Positions 44,859 through 56,873 of a DNA stretch of 64,000 nt are shown here, piece by piece. Source of the DNA: Tragulus kanchil (lineage: Eukaryota > Chordata > Mammalia > Artiodactyla > Tragulidae); NCBI GenBank assembly GCA_022376925.1, contig JAIOJX010000030.1, positions 170,123,298-170,187,297 on the forward strand, read 5' to 3'. The position numbers and the translations under genes are program-made. The notes beneath the pieces were generated by a model. That model was not told the origin of the DNA, made no database searches, and saw nothing but the letters and a program-made list of their open reading frames with translations. Each line of letters opens with the position of its first letter. The first letter of the stretch is position 1.

Positions 44859-47088
44859 GGGCTGAAATCATGGCATATAGGGTCTGACACATTCTAGACT
44901 CTGGAGCTGACATTTCTCAGATCTATTTCCTGCCCTAGGAAGAGGGATATGAGCAGGAAACACAGAGGGGGTTTGTCACGTTGTAAAGTCTTAGGAATGG
45001 GGTTGGGAGGATCCTGCCTGCAGAGACCTGCCCTTGAGAGACCACCTCTGGGCTTCCTGCCACGCCCCTATCCAGCAGCACGTTCCCCTAGAGCCCTGAG
45101 CACACACTCTGGTTCATACTGCCCTGGGTACAGCCCTGCCTGCAACCCTTTGGCAATACCGGGTCGACCTGACTGAGAGCAGGCTGCAGACAGGGCTGTT
45201 TGGTGATGATTCTACCTCCCTTCCTGAACAAAGTAGGAACAGCCACTTTCTCTCAGATATGCCTGGGTTTTAGCTCTAATTCTTCTCGTGGAGGAAGCTG
45301 TCATTCACACATGCCATCCTGCTCATCTTGAGCTCCGGAATTCCGTTCATTTCTGGAGCCACAACCGACTAGCCTTGCAGAGAAGCAAAGGTCTGAACTT
45401 GGAGGGGGAGGAATGTTTGATGTCTCCTTTTATGAATGAAGTGACTTCTGGGAGGAAGAGCAAGAATGAATGGGGTGTGTGTGTCTATCTGTCTGCCTGT
45501 AGTTAATATATTAACTGTACTTAACAAGGGGAGCTTATATTGAGGGAATAAAATTCACATGCTTTTGGATCATGAGATCACAATAGTAATACATGGTACA
45601 ACAGGGAAGCAACTTAACACAGTGCAGACTTTTCAGACTCTTCTGGCCCTTCAGAGGGGCTTCAAGGGCTGCTGCTGGGATGGAGAGGGAAGCTGAGGAG
45701 GTAGAGCTTGGACCTTTCTCTAAAGTCAATTAAGGCAGCTTTGCTCATCCATGGGAATTTTTTTCTTGAAAAAGAGGGAAAAAAAAGGTGGGATTCTACT
45801 GTAAAAGAAAGAGGGAAAGAAGGAGGAAAGGAAGAAAGGAAAAAGACAGATATATGGGTAAATAGATAGCTAAAAGATACATGTGCATGTGTGTTCTGAC
45901 TCTTTGTGAACCCAGGGACTGTAGCCTGCTAGTCTCCTCTGTAAATTGAATTTTTCAGGCATGAATTCCTTAGGAAGCGGGGGCTGAAATCATGGCATAT
46001 AGGGTCTGACACATTCTAGACTCTGGAGCTGACATTTCTCAGATCTATTTCCTGCCCTAGGAAGAGGGATATGAGCAGGAAACACAGAGGGGGTTTGTCA
46101 CGTTGTAAAGTCTTAGGAATGGGGTTGGGAGGATCCTGCCTGCAGAGACCTGCCCTTGAGAGACCACCTCTGGGCTTCCTGCCACGCCCCTATCCAGCAG
46201 CACGTTCCCCTAGAGCCCTGAGCACACACTCTGGTTCATACTGCCCTGGGTACAGCCCTGCCTGCAACCCTTTGGCAATACCGGGTCGACCTGACTGAGA
46301 GCAGGCTGCAGACAGGGCTGTTTGGTGATGATTCTACCTCCCTTCCTGAACAAAGTAGGAACAGCCACTTTCTCTCAGATATGCCTGGGTTTTAGCTCTA
46401 ATTCTTCTCGTGGAGGAAGCTGTCATTCACACATGCCATCCTGCTCATCTTGAGCTCCGGAATTCCGTTCATTTCTGGAGCCACAACCGACTAGCCTTGC
46501 AGAGAAGCAAAGGTCTGAACTTGGAGGGGGAGGAATGTTTGATGTCTCCTTTTATGAATGAAGTGACTTCTGGGAGGAAGAGCAAGAATGAATGGGGTGT
46601 GTGTGTCTATCTGTCTGCCTGTAGTTAATATATTAACTGTACTTAACAAGGGGAGCTTATATTGAGGGAATAAAATTCACATGCTTTTGGATCATGAGAT
46701 CACAATAGTAATACATGGTACAACAGGGAAGCAACTTAACACAGTGCAGACTTTTCAGACTCTTCTGGCCCTTCAGAGGGGCTTCAAGGGCTGCTGCTGG
46801 GATGGAGAGGGAAGCTGAGGAGGTAGAGCTTGGACCTTTCTCTAAAGTCAATTAAGGCAGCTTTGCTCATCCATGGGAATTTTTTTCTTGAAAAAGAGGG
46901 AAAAAAAAGGTGGGATTCTACTGTAAAAGAAAGAGGGAAAGAAGGAGGAAAGGAAGAAAGGAAAAAGACAGATATATGGGTAAATAGATAGCTAAAAGAT
47001 ACATGTGCATGTGTGTTCTGACTCTTTGTGAACCCAGGGACTGTAGCCTGCTAGTCTCCTCTGTAAATTGAATTTTTCAGGCATGAAT
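44859..47088. repeat. Tandem duplication M (unit 1122 bp)
   Basis: Copy 1 is 44859-45966 and copy 2 is 45981-47088, with linker tccttaggaagcgg. The copies look identical. Copy 1 is cut inside a reverse Bov-tA that is complete only in copy 2. Confidence 0.95.
45770..45850. repeat. Purine-rich (A/G) tract (copy 2 at 46892-46972)
   Basis: Almost all bases are A or G on the plus strand (aaagagggaaaaaaaaggtg; aaagaaagagggaaagaagg). It is duplicated by M. Confidence 0.85.
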
Positions 47089-47205
47089 ACTAGAGCGGGT
47101 TTCCATTTCCTCCTCCAGGGGCTCTTCCCAACACAGGGATTGAACTTATGTCTCTGGCGTCTCCTGCTTTGCCAGGCAGATTCCGTATGGGTTTGCCAGA
47201 TGAGT
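47005..47205 (-). mobile_element. Bov-tA SINE, reverse (truncated copy at 45883-45966)
   Basis: Reads gtgaacccagggactgtagc, then gcttggcattgaac-like head sequence with cacagggattgaacttatgt and ttgccaggcagattcc, in minus-strand Bov-tA order. Duplication M copy 1 contains only the left part of the element. Confidence 0.85.
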
Positions 47206-48039
47206 ATCAACAGATACATTGATAGATACAAAATTGATAGTTAGGATTGATAGACAGGTAGCAAACAGAATTGAAAACCACAGGCAGAAGGAGTATCTCC
47301 CAGGCGTTATGAGACTTTGGGAGCTGCTGGTGTCTGTTTTTGACTACATGGGCAAGTTGTTTCATGTGGTGTGGCCTCAGCTTTCTTGAAGGAGAGGGAT
47401 GGTGCTGGAACCATGCCTCCCTTGGTGCCAGTGATTGCTGTTGTGAGGATTAAGAGATAGCACATCTCTCAGTGTGCTTCTCACTTCAAAGTGCGATATC
47501 ACTGTAAGCAGTATATTTATTTTTAATGTTTTCTCTCTTTCTTCCCCATGAGAAAGTCTTGTGGAGGAAGCATTCTTATCTCCTCCTGTGGGAACATCTG
47601 AGAGGTTGACCTAGGGAACACAGTTCCTGGGCTGCCACACACGGACAACCGTTCAGGCAGGGCACTGCACAAGGGTACTCATCCATGAAGGCAGGAGGGG
47701 GCTGAATTCTGGCTCGTGCCCTGGAAGCTGCAAGCCCTGGTTCAGGAAGTGGCAGGGCGGGGTGGAGGGGCGGTGCTTTCTTAATGTGCACCAAAGCATG
47801 TTAGGGCTAGCAGAGGTCCTGGCAGTCACTCACATTCTCTTCCCACGGAGGCAGAGTACAGAGAGATCCAAGTATGGGTTTCCCATTCAGCTCTTCATTG
47901 CTTGCCAGCCTTAGATTGCTCTGGGCTGTTCTGGGAGGAGGAGGAGGTTCAGGGAGGTGTCAGATTGCTGTCTGCTCCAGCAGCCCCCATGAAACTGAGA
48001 AGTGCTGCTCTGCTGAGATGTTTTCTCCTGTGCAACTGG

Positions 48040-48530
48040 GATAAATTTTAAAGACATTCCGTGGGATGTGACTGATGGGAGGGAAAAAATGGTGCAGCCC
48101 CACTGGAGGAGACGTTGGCTGTCTTTGATGAAACCACACATTTGTGTACCCTTTGACCCAGCAGTCCCTCTTCTAGGAACCTGCCACAGAGACCTGCCTC
48201 TGCCAACAGGAAGCACGTGAGAAGGCTCTTCGTGGCAGCAATATTAGTAATAGCTAAAGATTGGAATGTCAATCCATGGAAGACTGGTCGACTAAGTTAT
48301 GGTCCATTCGTGAAACAGAGTACTTTGGAGCCATTTAAAAAATATATGAGGAAGATCCCTGTGAACTGACATGAAGGGATATCTAGGATTTACTGGATAT
48401 ACTGAAGAAACAGGTATATACAGGATATCCTTCAGATGTACTGAAGAAACAGGATATGTAGTCATAGAGGGTGCCACTTCCATTTTGTGTAAGAAATGAT
48501 AGAAGGACAGAACCAGAAAATCACCGTTTT
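48040..48530 (+). mobile_element. Old L1 (L1ME-like) end of ORF2 and 3' region
   Basis: Characteristic phrases appear in order: ccctttgacccagcagtccc, aatagctaaagattggaatg, actaagttatggtccattcg, gagtactttggagccattta, then gaactgacatgaagggatat. These match the end of ORF2 and the 3' tail of old mammalian L1 elements; the frame is broken. A short local repeat (tactgaagaaacagg at 48400-48414 and 48439-48453) lies inside. Confidence 0.75.
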
Positions 48531-48611
48531 GTTGGAACCCCAGGGTAATAACTGATTTAGACAAAAATGCTTACTGATGCTCAAAGCACTGGATAAAGTA
48601 TGTTGAGTGTG

Positions 48612-48820
48612 GAGCTTCCCCAGTGGCTCAGTGGTAAAGAATCTGCTACAGTGCAGCAGATGCAGGTTTGATCTTTGGGTCGGGACCATCCCCTGGAGGA
48701 GGGAATGGCAACCCACTCCAATGTTCTTGCCTGGAGAATCCTATGGACAGAGGAGCCTTGGCAGTCTATACTCCATAGGGTTGAAAAGAGTCGGACACAA
48801 CTGAAGCAACTTAGCATGGT
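48612..48820 (+). mobile_element. Bov-tA SINE, forward
   Basis: Head agcttccccagtggctcagt, body ggcaacccactccaatgttc and end aagagtcggacacaactgaa are in order. It sits just downstream of an L1 3' fragment and 30 bp before duplication N. Confidence 0.9.
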
Positions 48821-49643
48821 GATATGCATGTAGGTCACTATTGTTTATTAAAATATCTTATATTTTATATTGATTATTACAAAGGAGAAAAATATATCTC
48901 TACAATGCAGTGATATGGAGGCCACCATTTTAACCAAGTGATCAAGCATCACCCACGTAGTATTCTTGCCCAAAATATTTAACCTGACACTAGTCATGAG
49001 GAGTCAATCAGACAAGTCCAGAATGTGATGCATTATACAAGGCAGTTGGCCTGGATTCTTCAAGAAAGCCAATATTATGAAAAGAAAACTAACAGTAAAA
49101 ATGTTGGGGTCTATTTTATATTTAAAAGACTAAAGAAACAACAATTCAATGAATTGTGTGAACACTGATTAGATCTTAGCTTTTGAGAAATTCTATGAAA
49201 GACATGGGACAACGGGGGAATGTTTGAGCACAGTCTGTCTGTGAGATGGTATTTGAAACTCTTGTTAATTTTCTTAGGTGCCATAATGCTGTGTGGTTAC
49301 GTAGGGGAAGATCCTTATGCTAGGAGAAATGGGCTGAACTACAAAATACTCTCAAATAATTGAGCAATAATAGATACAAGTGAGAGAAAAGGAAGAGAAA
49401 GGAAATATGGCCATATGAGTTTAAGTGTACAGTGATGGACATTCATTTTTTTGATTCCACAAAACTTTAATGGATCTGAACAGTTTCACAATCAGTTATA
49501 GGGGGCCCTCTCAATACACTGTGCTGGGGGGCTGTCGTGTCTACCTCTCCTCCAATTCAGGCTGAGCCAGGCCCCCTCTCCTGCTGTCTGCACGCACCCC
49601 GCCTCCTAACCACACTGGATCATCATCTCCTGTTTCCTTTCAG

Positions 49644-49778
49644 GTGAAGACCCCCTTGTGGATGATCAAAATGAACGAGATATCAATTCAGTCGCTGGTG
49701 TTCTAAAACTGTACTTCCGAGGACTGGAAAACCCACTCTTTCCTAAGGAAAGGTTTCAAGATTTGATATCTACTATTA
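49644..49778 (+). CDS. SRGAP3: SRGAP3 RhoGAP exon c, copy 1 (EDPLVDDQNERDINS...LISTI)
   Basis: This 135-bp exon (phase 1-1) has acceptor tttcctttcag and donor gtaagt. It encodes GEDPLVDDQNERDINSVAG, then VLKLYFRGLENPLFP and KERFQDLISTI. The VLKLYFRGLENPLFP motif carries the conserved lysine and arginine of the RhoGAP fold. VDDQNERDINS and FQDLISTI match srGAP3; as I remember it, srGAP1 has SDDQNDHDINS and a different end. An identical copy lies 1116 bp downstream. Confidence 0.94.
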
Positions 49779-50759
49779 GTAAGTATTTCCACAGTGGAAT
49801 TGTCCTTGATAAATCTTTAGTGAACCTCAGGCTTCTCACTGCGGCGGGTGGGGATGGTGGTGGAGTGCTATCGAAGAAGCCACATTGATTTGGCCTCATG
49901 GAACTTAAAACCTAGTTATGAAAATAGCAAGATGGTTTATAATGGAAGGGGGACCTCGGTTGAGTAAAATATCTTATATTTTATATTGATTATTACAAAG
50001 GAGAAAAATATATCTCTACAATGCAGTGATATGGAGGCCACCATTTTAACCAAGTGATCAAGCATCACCCACGTAGTATTCTTGCCCAAAATATTTAACC
50101 TGACACTAGTCATGAGGAGTCAATCAGACAAGTCCAGAATGTGATGCATTATACAAGGCAGTTGGCCTGGATTCTTCAAGAAAGCCAATATTATGAAAAG
50201 AAAACTAACAGTAAAAATGTTGGGGTCTATTTTATATTTAAAAGACTAAAGAAACAACAATTCAATGAATTGTGTGAACACTGATTAGATCTTAGCTTTT
50301 GAGAAATTCTATGAAAGACATGGGACAACGGGGGAATGTTTGAGCACAGTCTGTCTGTGAGATGGTATTTGAAACTCTTGTTAATTTTCTTAGGTGCCAT
50401 AATGCTGTGTGGTTACGTAGGGGAAGATCCTTATGCTAGGAGAAATGGGCTGAACTACAAAATACTCTCAAATAATTGAGCAATAATAGATACAAGTGAG
50501 AGAAAAGGAAGAGAAAGGAAATATGGCCATATGAGTTTAAGTGTACAGTGATGGACATTCATTTTTTTGATTCCACAAAACTTTAATGGATCTGAACAGT
50601 TTCACAATCAGTTATAGGGGGCCCTCTCAATACACTGTGCTGGGGGGCTGTCGTGTCTACCTCTCCTCCAATTCAGGCTGAGCCAGGCCCCCTCTCCTGC
50701 TGTCTGCACGCACCCCGCCTCCTAACCACACTGGATCATCATCTCCTGTTTCCTTTCAG

Positions 50760-50894
50760 GTGAAGACCCCCTTGTGGATGATCAAAATGAACGAGATATC
50801 AATTCAGTCGCTGGTGTTCTAAAACTGTACTTCCGAGGACTGGAAAACCCACTCTTTCCTAAGGAAAGGTTTCAAGATTTGATATCTACTATTA
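50760..50894 (+). CDS. SRGAP3: SRGAP3 RhoGAP exon c, copy 2 (duplicate)
   Basis: This is an exact duplicate of the exon at 49644-49778 with the same splice sites, in copy 2 of tandem duplication N. Inclusion of both would be in frame (135 nt) but would insert a second 45-residue block into the middle of the GAP fold, which should destroy it. I treat it as an assembly duplicate. Confidence 0.75.
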
Positions 50895-51065
50895 GTAAGT
50901 ATTTCCACAGTGGAATTGTCCTTGATAAATCTTTAGTGAACCTCAGGCTTCTCACTGCGGCGGGTGGGGATGGTGGTGGAGTGCTATCGAAGAAGCCACA
51001 TTGATTTGGCCTCATGGAACTTAAAACCTAGTTATGAAAATAGCAAGATGGTTTATAATGGAAGG

Positions 51066-52264
51066 ACTCACAGGTGTGGTGCACCTCTGGGTATAGAAGG
51101 ATCTCAGAAGAGGAGAGGCAGAGGGAGCCTTGGTTTCTCAGATGAGTCTTCCAGGAGGAGCAGACTCAGAGATTCTGAGAAGGTTGGGGACACACAGATT
51201 AATGAAACCAGCAGGAGGGTGTCCTAGCCAGTACCTGGGGTAAGAGGCTGGAAGGGTAAAGTGCAGCAAGAAAGAGAAGACTTGAATGCCTTGTGAGGAT
51301 TCCAGAGCATTTCCCTTTAGGTAGTAGGGGGCCACAGAAGGTTTGGGAGGGAGCTCCACAACATGGCAAACAAAGGAAATGAAAAAAAAGATAAGTTGAC
51401 TGGGGACTTCCTCTGCTGTTGCTAGCCATCAGAGTCCTTGACTGCTATATCTGTAGATAAAGGCAAGAGCCCTATCTAGGAGCTGAAGTAAAACACCTTG
51501 ACTGTACAATAGTGAAATCCAAGACAACCTTTTGGGAATACTTTTCTAAATAAACTTTACATTTTGGAATATTAGAGTGTTAGTATTTTGAGATGAACTC
51601 TTTAAAAAAAAAAAAAAAAAAAAGAAACTCTTCTATTTGAGTTGCGGAAACGTTGCCCCCACTCGGTTTCACACTTCTCACAATGTTCTGAGGGATATTT
51701 GCAGCCAGGAAAGTGCCCCAAGAGGTGATAAGTGCTGAGTGAGGCTTGAACCCTCTTTTTTGCCTTGAGTGAAAGACCCTTCCTCCCTCCGCCCTTCTGC
51801 CCTCCATCCTTCTGGCTCACCTTTGCAGATCCACTTCAGGCTCCAGACCACCTCTCAGAAATCCCAGGCCACACAGGCACATCCCTGTCTGAGCCCTGTG
51901 TCAGCTGCTCAGCGGCTGTTTCCAGAAGCTCCACTAGTCCAGTTCCAAAACAGCGCCCCCTGCAGACTAGGTGGTCCGCCTCTGGTACAAGATCGTAACA
52001 TTGCATACCTGGAATCACAGTGTAAGAGACAGTCTCTCCTCCGTTCCCTCCCAAAGCCTTGATTACATCAAGGAGCGACCCATACAAGTTAATCTCCCTG
52101 CTGAATAGAGAGAACAAGGCCTCTGTCTCAGAAACTTTTGTGTAAAACAATGTCTTCCTGTCATTTGGTAGCTTTGTTTTGCTTTCATTGTATCTGTTTT
52201 TATCTCACCTTCTAATTATGGCAAGTGTTCTTGGTTTCTCATTTGCAGAGGTAGTCTGCTTTTT
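51066..52264. other. Intron, A-tract only
   Basis: Contains an A-run of about 20 at 51603-51622. No gene or named repeat is seen; a 97-codon frame at 51769-52062 is unremarkable. Confidence 0.55.
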
Positions 52265-52280
52265 TAAAGAAATGTATTTA

Positions 52281-52456
52281 ACAAAATATTGTGGACTGTA
52301 GTCCACCAGTCTCCTCTATCCATGGAATTCTCCAGGCAAGAATACTGGAGTGGTTTCCCATTTCCTTCTCCAGGGGATCTTCCCGACCCAGGGATCAAAC
52401 CCAGTTCTCTGGCATTGCAGGTGGATTCTTTACCATCTGAGCCACCAGGGAAGCCC
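52281..52456 (-). mobile_element. Bov-tA SINE, reverse, 5'-truncated
   Basis: Reads tccatggaattctccaggca, cccagggatcaaacccagtt and ctgagccaccagggaagccc. Target-site duplication taaagaaatgtattta/taaagaaacgtgttta lies at 52265-52280 and 52457-52472 (two mismatches). Confidence 0.92.
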
Positions 52457-52484
52457 TAAAGAAACGTGTTTAAGAAAACAATAT

Positions 52485-52752
52485 CAGGGCTTCCCTGGTG
52501 GTCCAGTGGATAAGGACACTGCCTTGCAGTGCAAGGGATGCCGGTTCAATCCCTGGCCTGGGAGGATCCCACGTGCCGCAGAGCGGCTAGACTGGTGTGT
52601 CCAACTACCGAGCCAGAGCTCTGGGGCGCATGTGCCCAGGGCCGGTGCTCTGTGATGAAAGAGGCCACTGTGATGGGAGGCCCACACAGGCCAGAGAACA
52701 AAGATGGATGAAAATGAATAGATGAAAGACCAATAGAAGTGGCCAAAAAAGA
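52485..52752 (+). mobile_element. CHR-type SINE, forward
   Basis: Head gggcttccctggtggtccag, B-box region ggttcaatccctggcctggg, body and an A-rich tail. Perfect 13-bp target-site duplication aagaaaacaatat at 52472-52484 and 52753-52765. Its left flank touches the right target-site duplication of the adjacent Bov-tA. Confidence 0.94.
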
Positions 52753-53076
52753 AAGAAAACAATATTAATAAATGGTCTTGAAGGTAGTCTATGGCACTGT
52801 GACAAAAACCAAGGACATGGAGGGGGCATTAATGAGAGGCAGTGAGCTCAGTATGTGTGTGAGGGCCTTCCCCTCTGTGTGGAGGCCTGAGTGAGGCTGC
52901 AGACTTTGAATGAAGCTAGGTTGGAGTGTGCTAGGCAGAGAGGAGAGGTCATCAGTGTGTGTGAAGGCCTGGAGCAGGTGAGCATTTGGCAGGGGCATAG
53001 TGCGGGGGAGTGGATACGGTGGCCTGGCACAGCGTCTCCGTGGGGCACCACGGGCATTTGGGGTAGAGCTATGCTT

Positions 53077-55161
53077 TTTGTGTGTCCCACACATTCAGGA
53101 CAGTTAGCACCTTGGCCCCTGGATCCCGAACGCCAATGGTGTCCTCTAGTCACTGTGACAACCCCAGAGAATGTCCCGCATGTTTGTAAGTGGCGCAGAG
53201 GTTCCCACAGACGTCATCTGAGAATTGTGGCTCCGAATCATCTTCAGATACTTTGAGAAAGAGTGGCAGCTGGGAGATGATGTGGAGGTTGGAGAGAGGC
53301 GGAGCTGGAAGGGAAAAACATGTTTTTCTCTGAAAAGGAAACTGGCCTGGCTTTGTGCATCAGCCCTGCAGATAATCCTTGAAGCTTTGGTAGGTCACTC
53401 TTAGCACGAACTTTCTCTTTCTACAGAAAAAAGCCCACAAAGCACTTTTTTTCCCCTTACCAAGTCCAACTGGCTGCCGCCCAACTCTGGCGTGACTGCT
53501 AAAGCGTCTGTATCTCTAGGGCTGACCTGAAAACTGGGGTCAGAGATGCAGTCCCAAGCATCAGCAGGAGATGATGCACAACAGACAGCTCAGGAGATGG
53601 TTGTTTATTCAGTGTTCATTTCCTGAGCACCTACTTTGTGCCAGGTCTGTGTTGCAGCTGGTCTTCAAAGAGTTGAATGAAACTTGCTTGTGTTTGTCAG
53701 GACTCATAGGTTGTAGGTGAGAGAAACCCAACTTACCCTGGCTTAGCCCGTGAAAGGGAAGGCATCAGCTCACATACCTAAGAAGTTTAGGCCCAGCTGG
53801 ACTCAGACCTCACATGACGTGTACAGGAAGCTGTCCGTCTGTCTCTGTGCTGCCCTCACTTCTGGGCACCGTCTTCTTTCCCGGGAACTCCCAGCTGCTC
53901 CTCTGCCTGATTTCAAGAGGGAACTTCTCTCTCTGTTTCTCCAGCTGAGTCCCAAGGATCAACCCTGATGAATTTGATTAGGCCATGGACCCCCTCCCTG
54001 TGCCCAGGGGAACAGCCTGGGTCACATTTCCATCCCTTGAACCAGAGTAAACTGCCTTCCCTGAACCACATGGGCTGATCTCACAGGTGGAACTCACCAA
54101 TGTTGGCTGCATGGCTCTTTGTGTGTCCCACACATTCAGGACAGTTAGCACCTTGGCCCCTGGATCCCGACGCCAATGGTGTCCTCTAGTCACTGTGACA
54201 ACCCCAGAGAATGTCCCGCATGTTTGTAAGTGGCGCAGAGGTTCCCACAGACGTCATCTGAGAATTGTGGCTCCGAATCATCTTCAGATACTTTGAGAAA
54301 GAGTGGCAGCTGGGAGATGATGTGGAGGTTGGAGAGAGGCGGAGCTGGAAGGAAAAACATGTTTTCTCTGAAAAGGAAGCTGGCCTGGCTTTGTGCATCA
54401 GCCCTGCAGATAATCCTTGAAGCTTTGGTAGGTCACTCTTAGCACGAACTTTCTCTTTCTACAGAAAAAAGCCCACAAAGCACTTTTTTTCCCCTTACCA
54501 AGTCCAACTGGCTGCCGCCCAACTCTGGCGTGACTGCTAAAGCGTCTGTATCTCTAGGGCTGACCTGAAAACTGGGGTCAGAGATGCAGTCCCAAGCATC
54601 AGCAGGAGATGATGCACAACAGACAGCTCAGGAGATGGTTGTTTATTCAGTGTTCATTTCCTGAGCACCTACTTTGTGCCAGGTCTGTGTTGCAGCTGGT
54701 CTTCAAAGAGTTGAATGAAACTTGCTTGTGTTTGTCAGGACTCATAGGTTGTAGGTGAGAGAAACCCAACTTACCCTGGCTTAGCCCGTGAAAGGGAAGG
54801 CATCAGCTCACATACCTAAGAAGTTTAGGCCCAGCTGGACTCAGACCTCACATGACGTGTACAGGAAGCTGTCCGTCTGTCTCTGTGCTGCCCTCACTTC
54901 TGGGCACCGTCTTCTTTCCCGGGAACTCCCAGCTGCTCCTCTGCCTGATTTCAAGAGGGAACTTCTCTCTCTGTTTCTCCAGCTGAGTCCCAAGGATCAA
55001 CCCTGATGAATTTGATTAGGCCATGGACCCCCTCCCTGTGCCCAGGGGAACAGCCTGGGTCACATTTCCATCCCTTGAACCAGAGTAAAACTGCCTTCCC
55101 CTGAACCACATGGGCTGATCTCACAGGTGGAACTCACCAATGTTGGCTGCATGGCTCTTTG
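53077..55161. repeat. Tandem duplication O (unit 1041 bp)
   Basis: Copy 1 is 53077-54121 and copy 2 is 54118-55161, abutting. Several single-base indels in short runs (cccgaacgcc/cccgacgcc; gtaaactg/gtaaaactg) and an a/g substitution separate the copies. It ends 38 bp before the GAP exon at 55200, which escaped duplication. Confidence 0.94.
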
Positions 55162-55199
55162 GGGATGAATGGTGCCCTGAAAAGCCCCTTATGTTTCAG

Positions 55200-55305
55200 A
55201 ACTGGAGAACCCAGCTGAGAGGGTGCACCAGATCCAACAAATCCTCATCACCCTCCCCCGTCTGGTCATCGTGGTCATGAGATACCTCTTCGCTTTCCTC
55301 AACCA
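55200..55305 (+). CDS. SRGAP3: SRGAP3 RhoGAP exon d (KLENPAERVHQIQQIL...FAFLN)
   Basis: This 106-bp exon (phase 1-2) has acceptor cttatgtttcag and donor gtaagt. It encodes KLENPAERVHQIQQILITLP, then RLVIVVMRYLFAFLN. The KLENPAERVHQIQQIL stretch is diagnostic of SRGAP3 against SRGAP1. The residues ITLPRLVIVV carry a leucine where I remember valine (LPRVVIVV) in other mammals, a conservative change. The exon starts 39 bp after the end of duplication O and is single-copy. Confidence 0.95.
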
Positions 55306-55509
55306 GTAAGTTGCCCAGCCAAGAAGGGCCCCTCTTTGACTCAGCCCTGGCCTCCTTGGGGAGGGAGGTGTCCTGCTGGTTTTGCAGAATAGCTCTTCTT
55401 AAAGCAGAACATAGAACCCTCCTTAACTTGAGTAGAGCCCCCCAATGAAAGAAAGTACAGGGGAAGCTGCACCTCCCTCTGGTGGCTCATGGGTACTCCT
55501 CTCTCACAG

Positions 55510-55737
55510 CCTCTCGCAGTACAGTGACGAGAACATGATGGATCCCTACAACCTGGCCATCTGCTTCGGGCCCACCCTCATGCACATCCCCGACGGGCAA
55601 GATCCTGTGTCCTGCCAGGCGCACGTCAACGAAGTCATCAAAACCATCATAATCCATCATGAAGCCATCTTCCCAAGCCCCCGGGAGCTAGAGGGACCTG
55701 TCTATGAAAAATGCATGGCTGGAGGGGAAGAATATTG
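55510..55737 (+). CDS. SRGAP3: SRGAP3 RhoGAP exon e (HLSQYSDENMMDPYNLA...GGEEYC)
   Basis: This 228-bp exon (phase 2-2) has acceptor ctctctcacag and donor gtaaga. It encodes LSQYSDENMMDPYNLAICFG, PTLMHIPDGQDPVSCQAHVN, EVIKTIIIHHEAIFPSPREL and EGPVYEKCMAGGEEY. The asparagine in DPYNLAICFGPTL is the conserved RhoGAP residue that contacts the GTPase. HIPDGQDPVSCQAHVNEV and FPSPRELEGP fit SRGAP3. It ends the RhoGAP domain. Confidence 0.96.
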
Positions 55738-55879
55738 GTAAGACTCCATTCTTCTTAATACTAGTATCATCATCGCTCTTGTTGTTGCTATTGAACCAGA
55801 ACAGTGAGAAACTGATTTTCTTACTGCTTTTTAGTCTGTGCTCTCATATGTAGCCTCATCTGAACTTCAAAGTAGCCGT

Positions 55880-56260
55880 ATATGAGGGATAAGACACTCT
55901 TGGTTTATAAGGGACAGAAATATAACTCAAATTGGCTTAAGCCAAATGGGAATTTACTTGTAGCTAAGAAGTCTGGCATCATGGCTTCAGGTATAGCTGG
56001 CTCCAGGAGTTCAAGTGTTATCATGAGGACTCAGTCCTGCACTTCTCAGCCCCAACTCTGCTAGCGGCTTCATTTTCAGCAGTCTCTCCCTTGGTAGTTT
56101 CAAGAAGGCACCTAGTAACTCCCGTTTAGAGCCTGACCTCTCAGCATCCCCAGTGGAAAAAAGAATTTCTCCTTTCCAAATGCTTCAACACAAACTCAGG
56201 TATTCTGTGTCCTCCTGAGGTGGGGTCTGGTGGACTAATCACATTGGTTGGGAGAGGTAG
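55880..56260. repeat. Unclassified ancient dispersed repeat, one of three related loci
   Basis: Shares ordered phrases with 53694-54055 (and its duplicate 54735-55095) and with 61195-61540: an animal-wide pattern of aaactcaa/ccaactc near the start, a ctgg-ctccagg/gctggatccagg block, a tctgctgc/ctctgc block, and ttctcctttccaaatg or cttccctttcaaaatg. I do not assign a family. Confidence 0.5.
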
Positions 56261-56572
56261 TGCTGTTCTTGGCTCAAGGAGCGGCAGGCCCGTCTCCAAC
56301 AGCAGGGTGGTGACTGATAACCCCCACCTCCAACTCTGGCACTGACTGTGACTCTTCCCACACTTGTCTTCTTCCATGCAGAGTTCTGTTTCTCTGGCCG
56401 AGTGAGTTCCCATTCTTGGAGAGCTCCACACCAGGTCCACAAAGGCTAGCTGGGCACCTCTGTGTGCCTTAGTGCTTCCCTGGGTCTTGGGACGTTTATT
56501 TTTCTCCGTATTTTTAAGGATGGTTTTAGTATTTTAAAGTCTTTATTGAATTCGCTACAATATTGCTTCTGG

Positions 56573-56861
56573 TGGGGCGGGGGCGGGGGGCTTCCCTGGT
56601 GGTCCAGTGGGTAAAGAGTCCACTTTGCAGTGCAAGGGGCGCCAGTTCGATCCCTGGCCTGGGAAGATCCCACGTGCTGCAGAGTGGCTCTACTGGTGTG
56701 TCCGATTACGAGCCAGCGCTCTGGAGCGCATGCGCCCAGAGCCTGTGCTCTGCAACGACAGAGGCCACTGCAATAAGAGGCCCATACAGGCCAAAGAACA
56801 AAGATGGATGAAAATAAATAAATAAAAAACCAATAAAAGAGGCCAAAACTTTAAAATATGT
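56573..56861 (+). mobile_element. CHR-type SINE, forward
   Basis: Head gggcttccctggtggtccag, ggttcgat-type B box (cagttcgatccctggcctgg), and an A-rich tail (aataaataaataaaaaacc). Perfect target-site duplication attgcttctgg at 56562-56572 and 56862-56872. Confidence 0.94.
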
Positions 56862-56873
56862 ATTGCTTCTGGG

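Larger units (their letters stand above)
48849..51065. repeat. Tandem duplication N (unit 1116 bp), duplicates GAP exon c
   Basis: Copy 1 is 48849-49949 and copy 2 is 49965-51065, with linker gggacctcggttgag. The copies look identical, including the 135-bp exon and its splice sites. Confidence 0.95.

Noticed and set aside
45770..45850. Purine tract as a regulatory or triplex element
   Set aside because: Only composition supports it; similar tracts are common in introns and no conserved context is visible.
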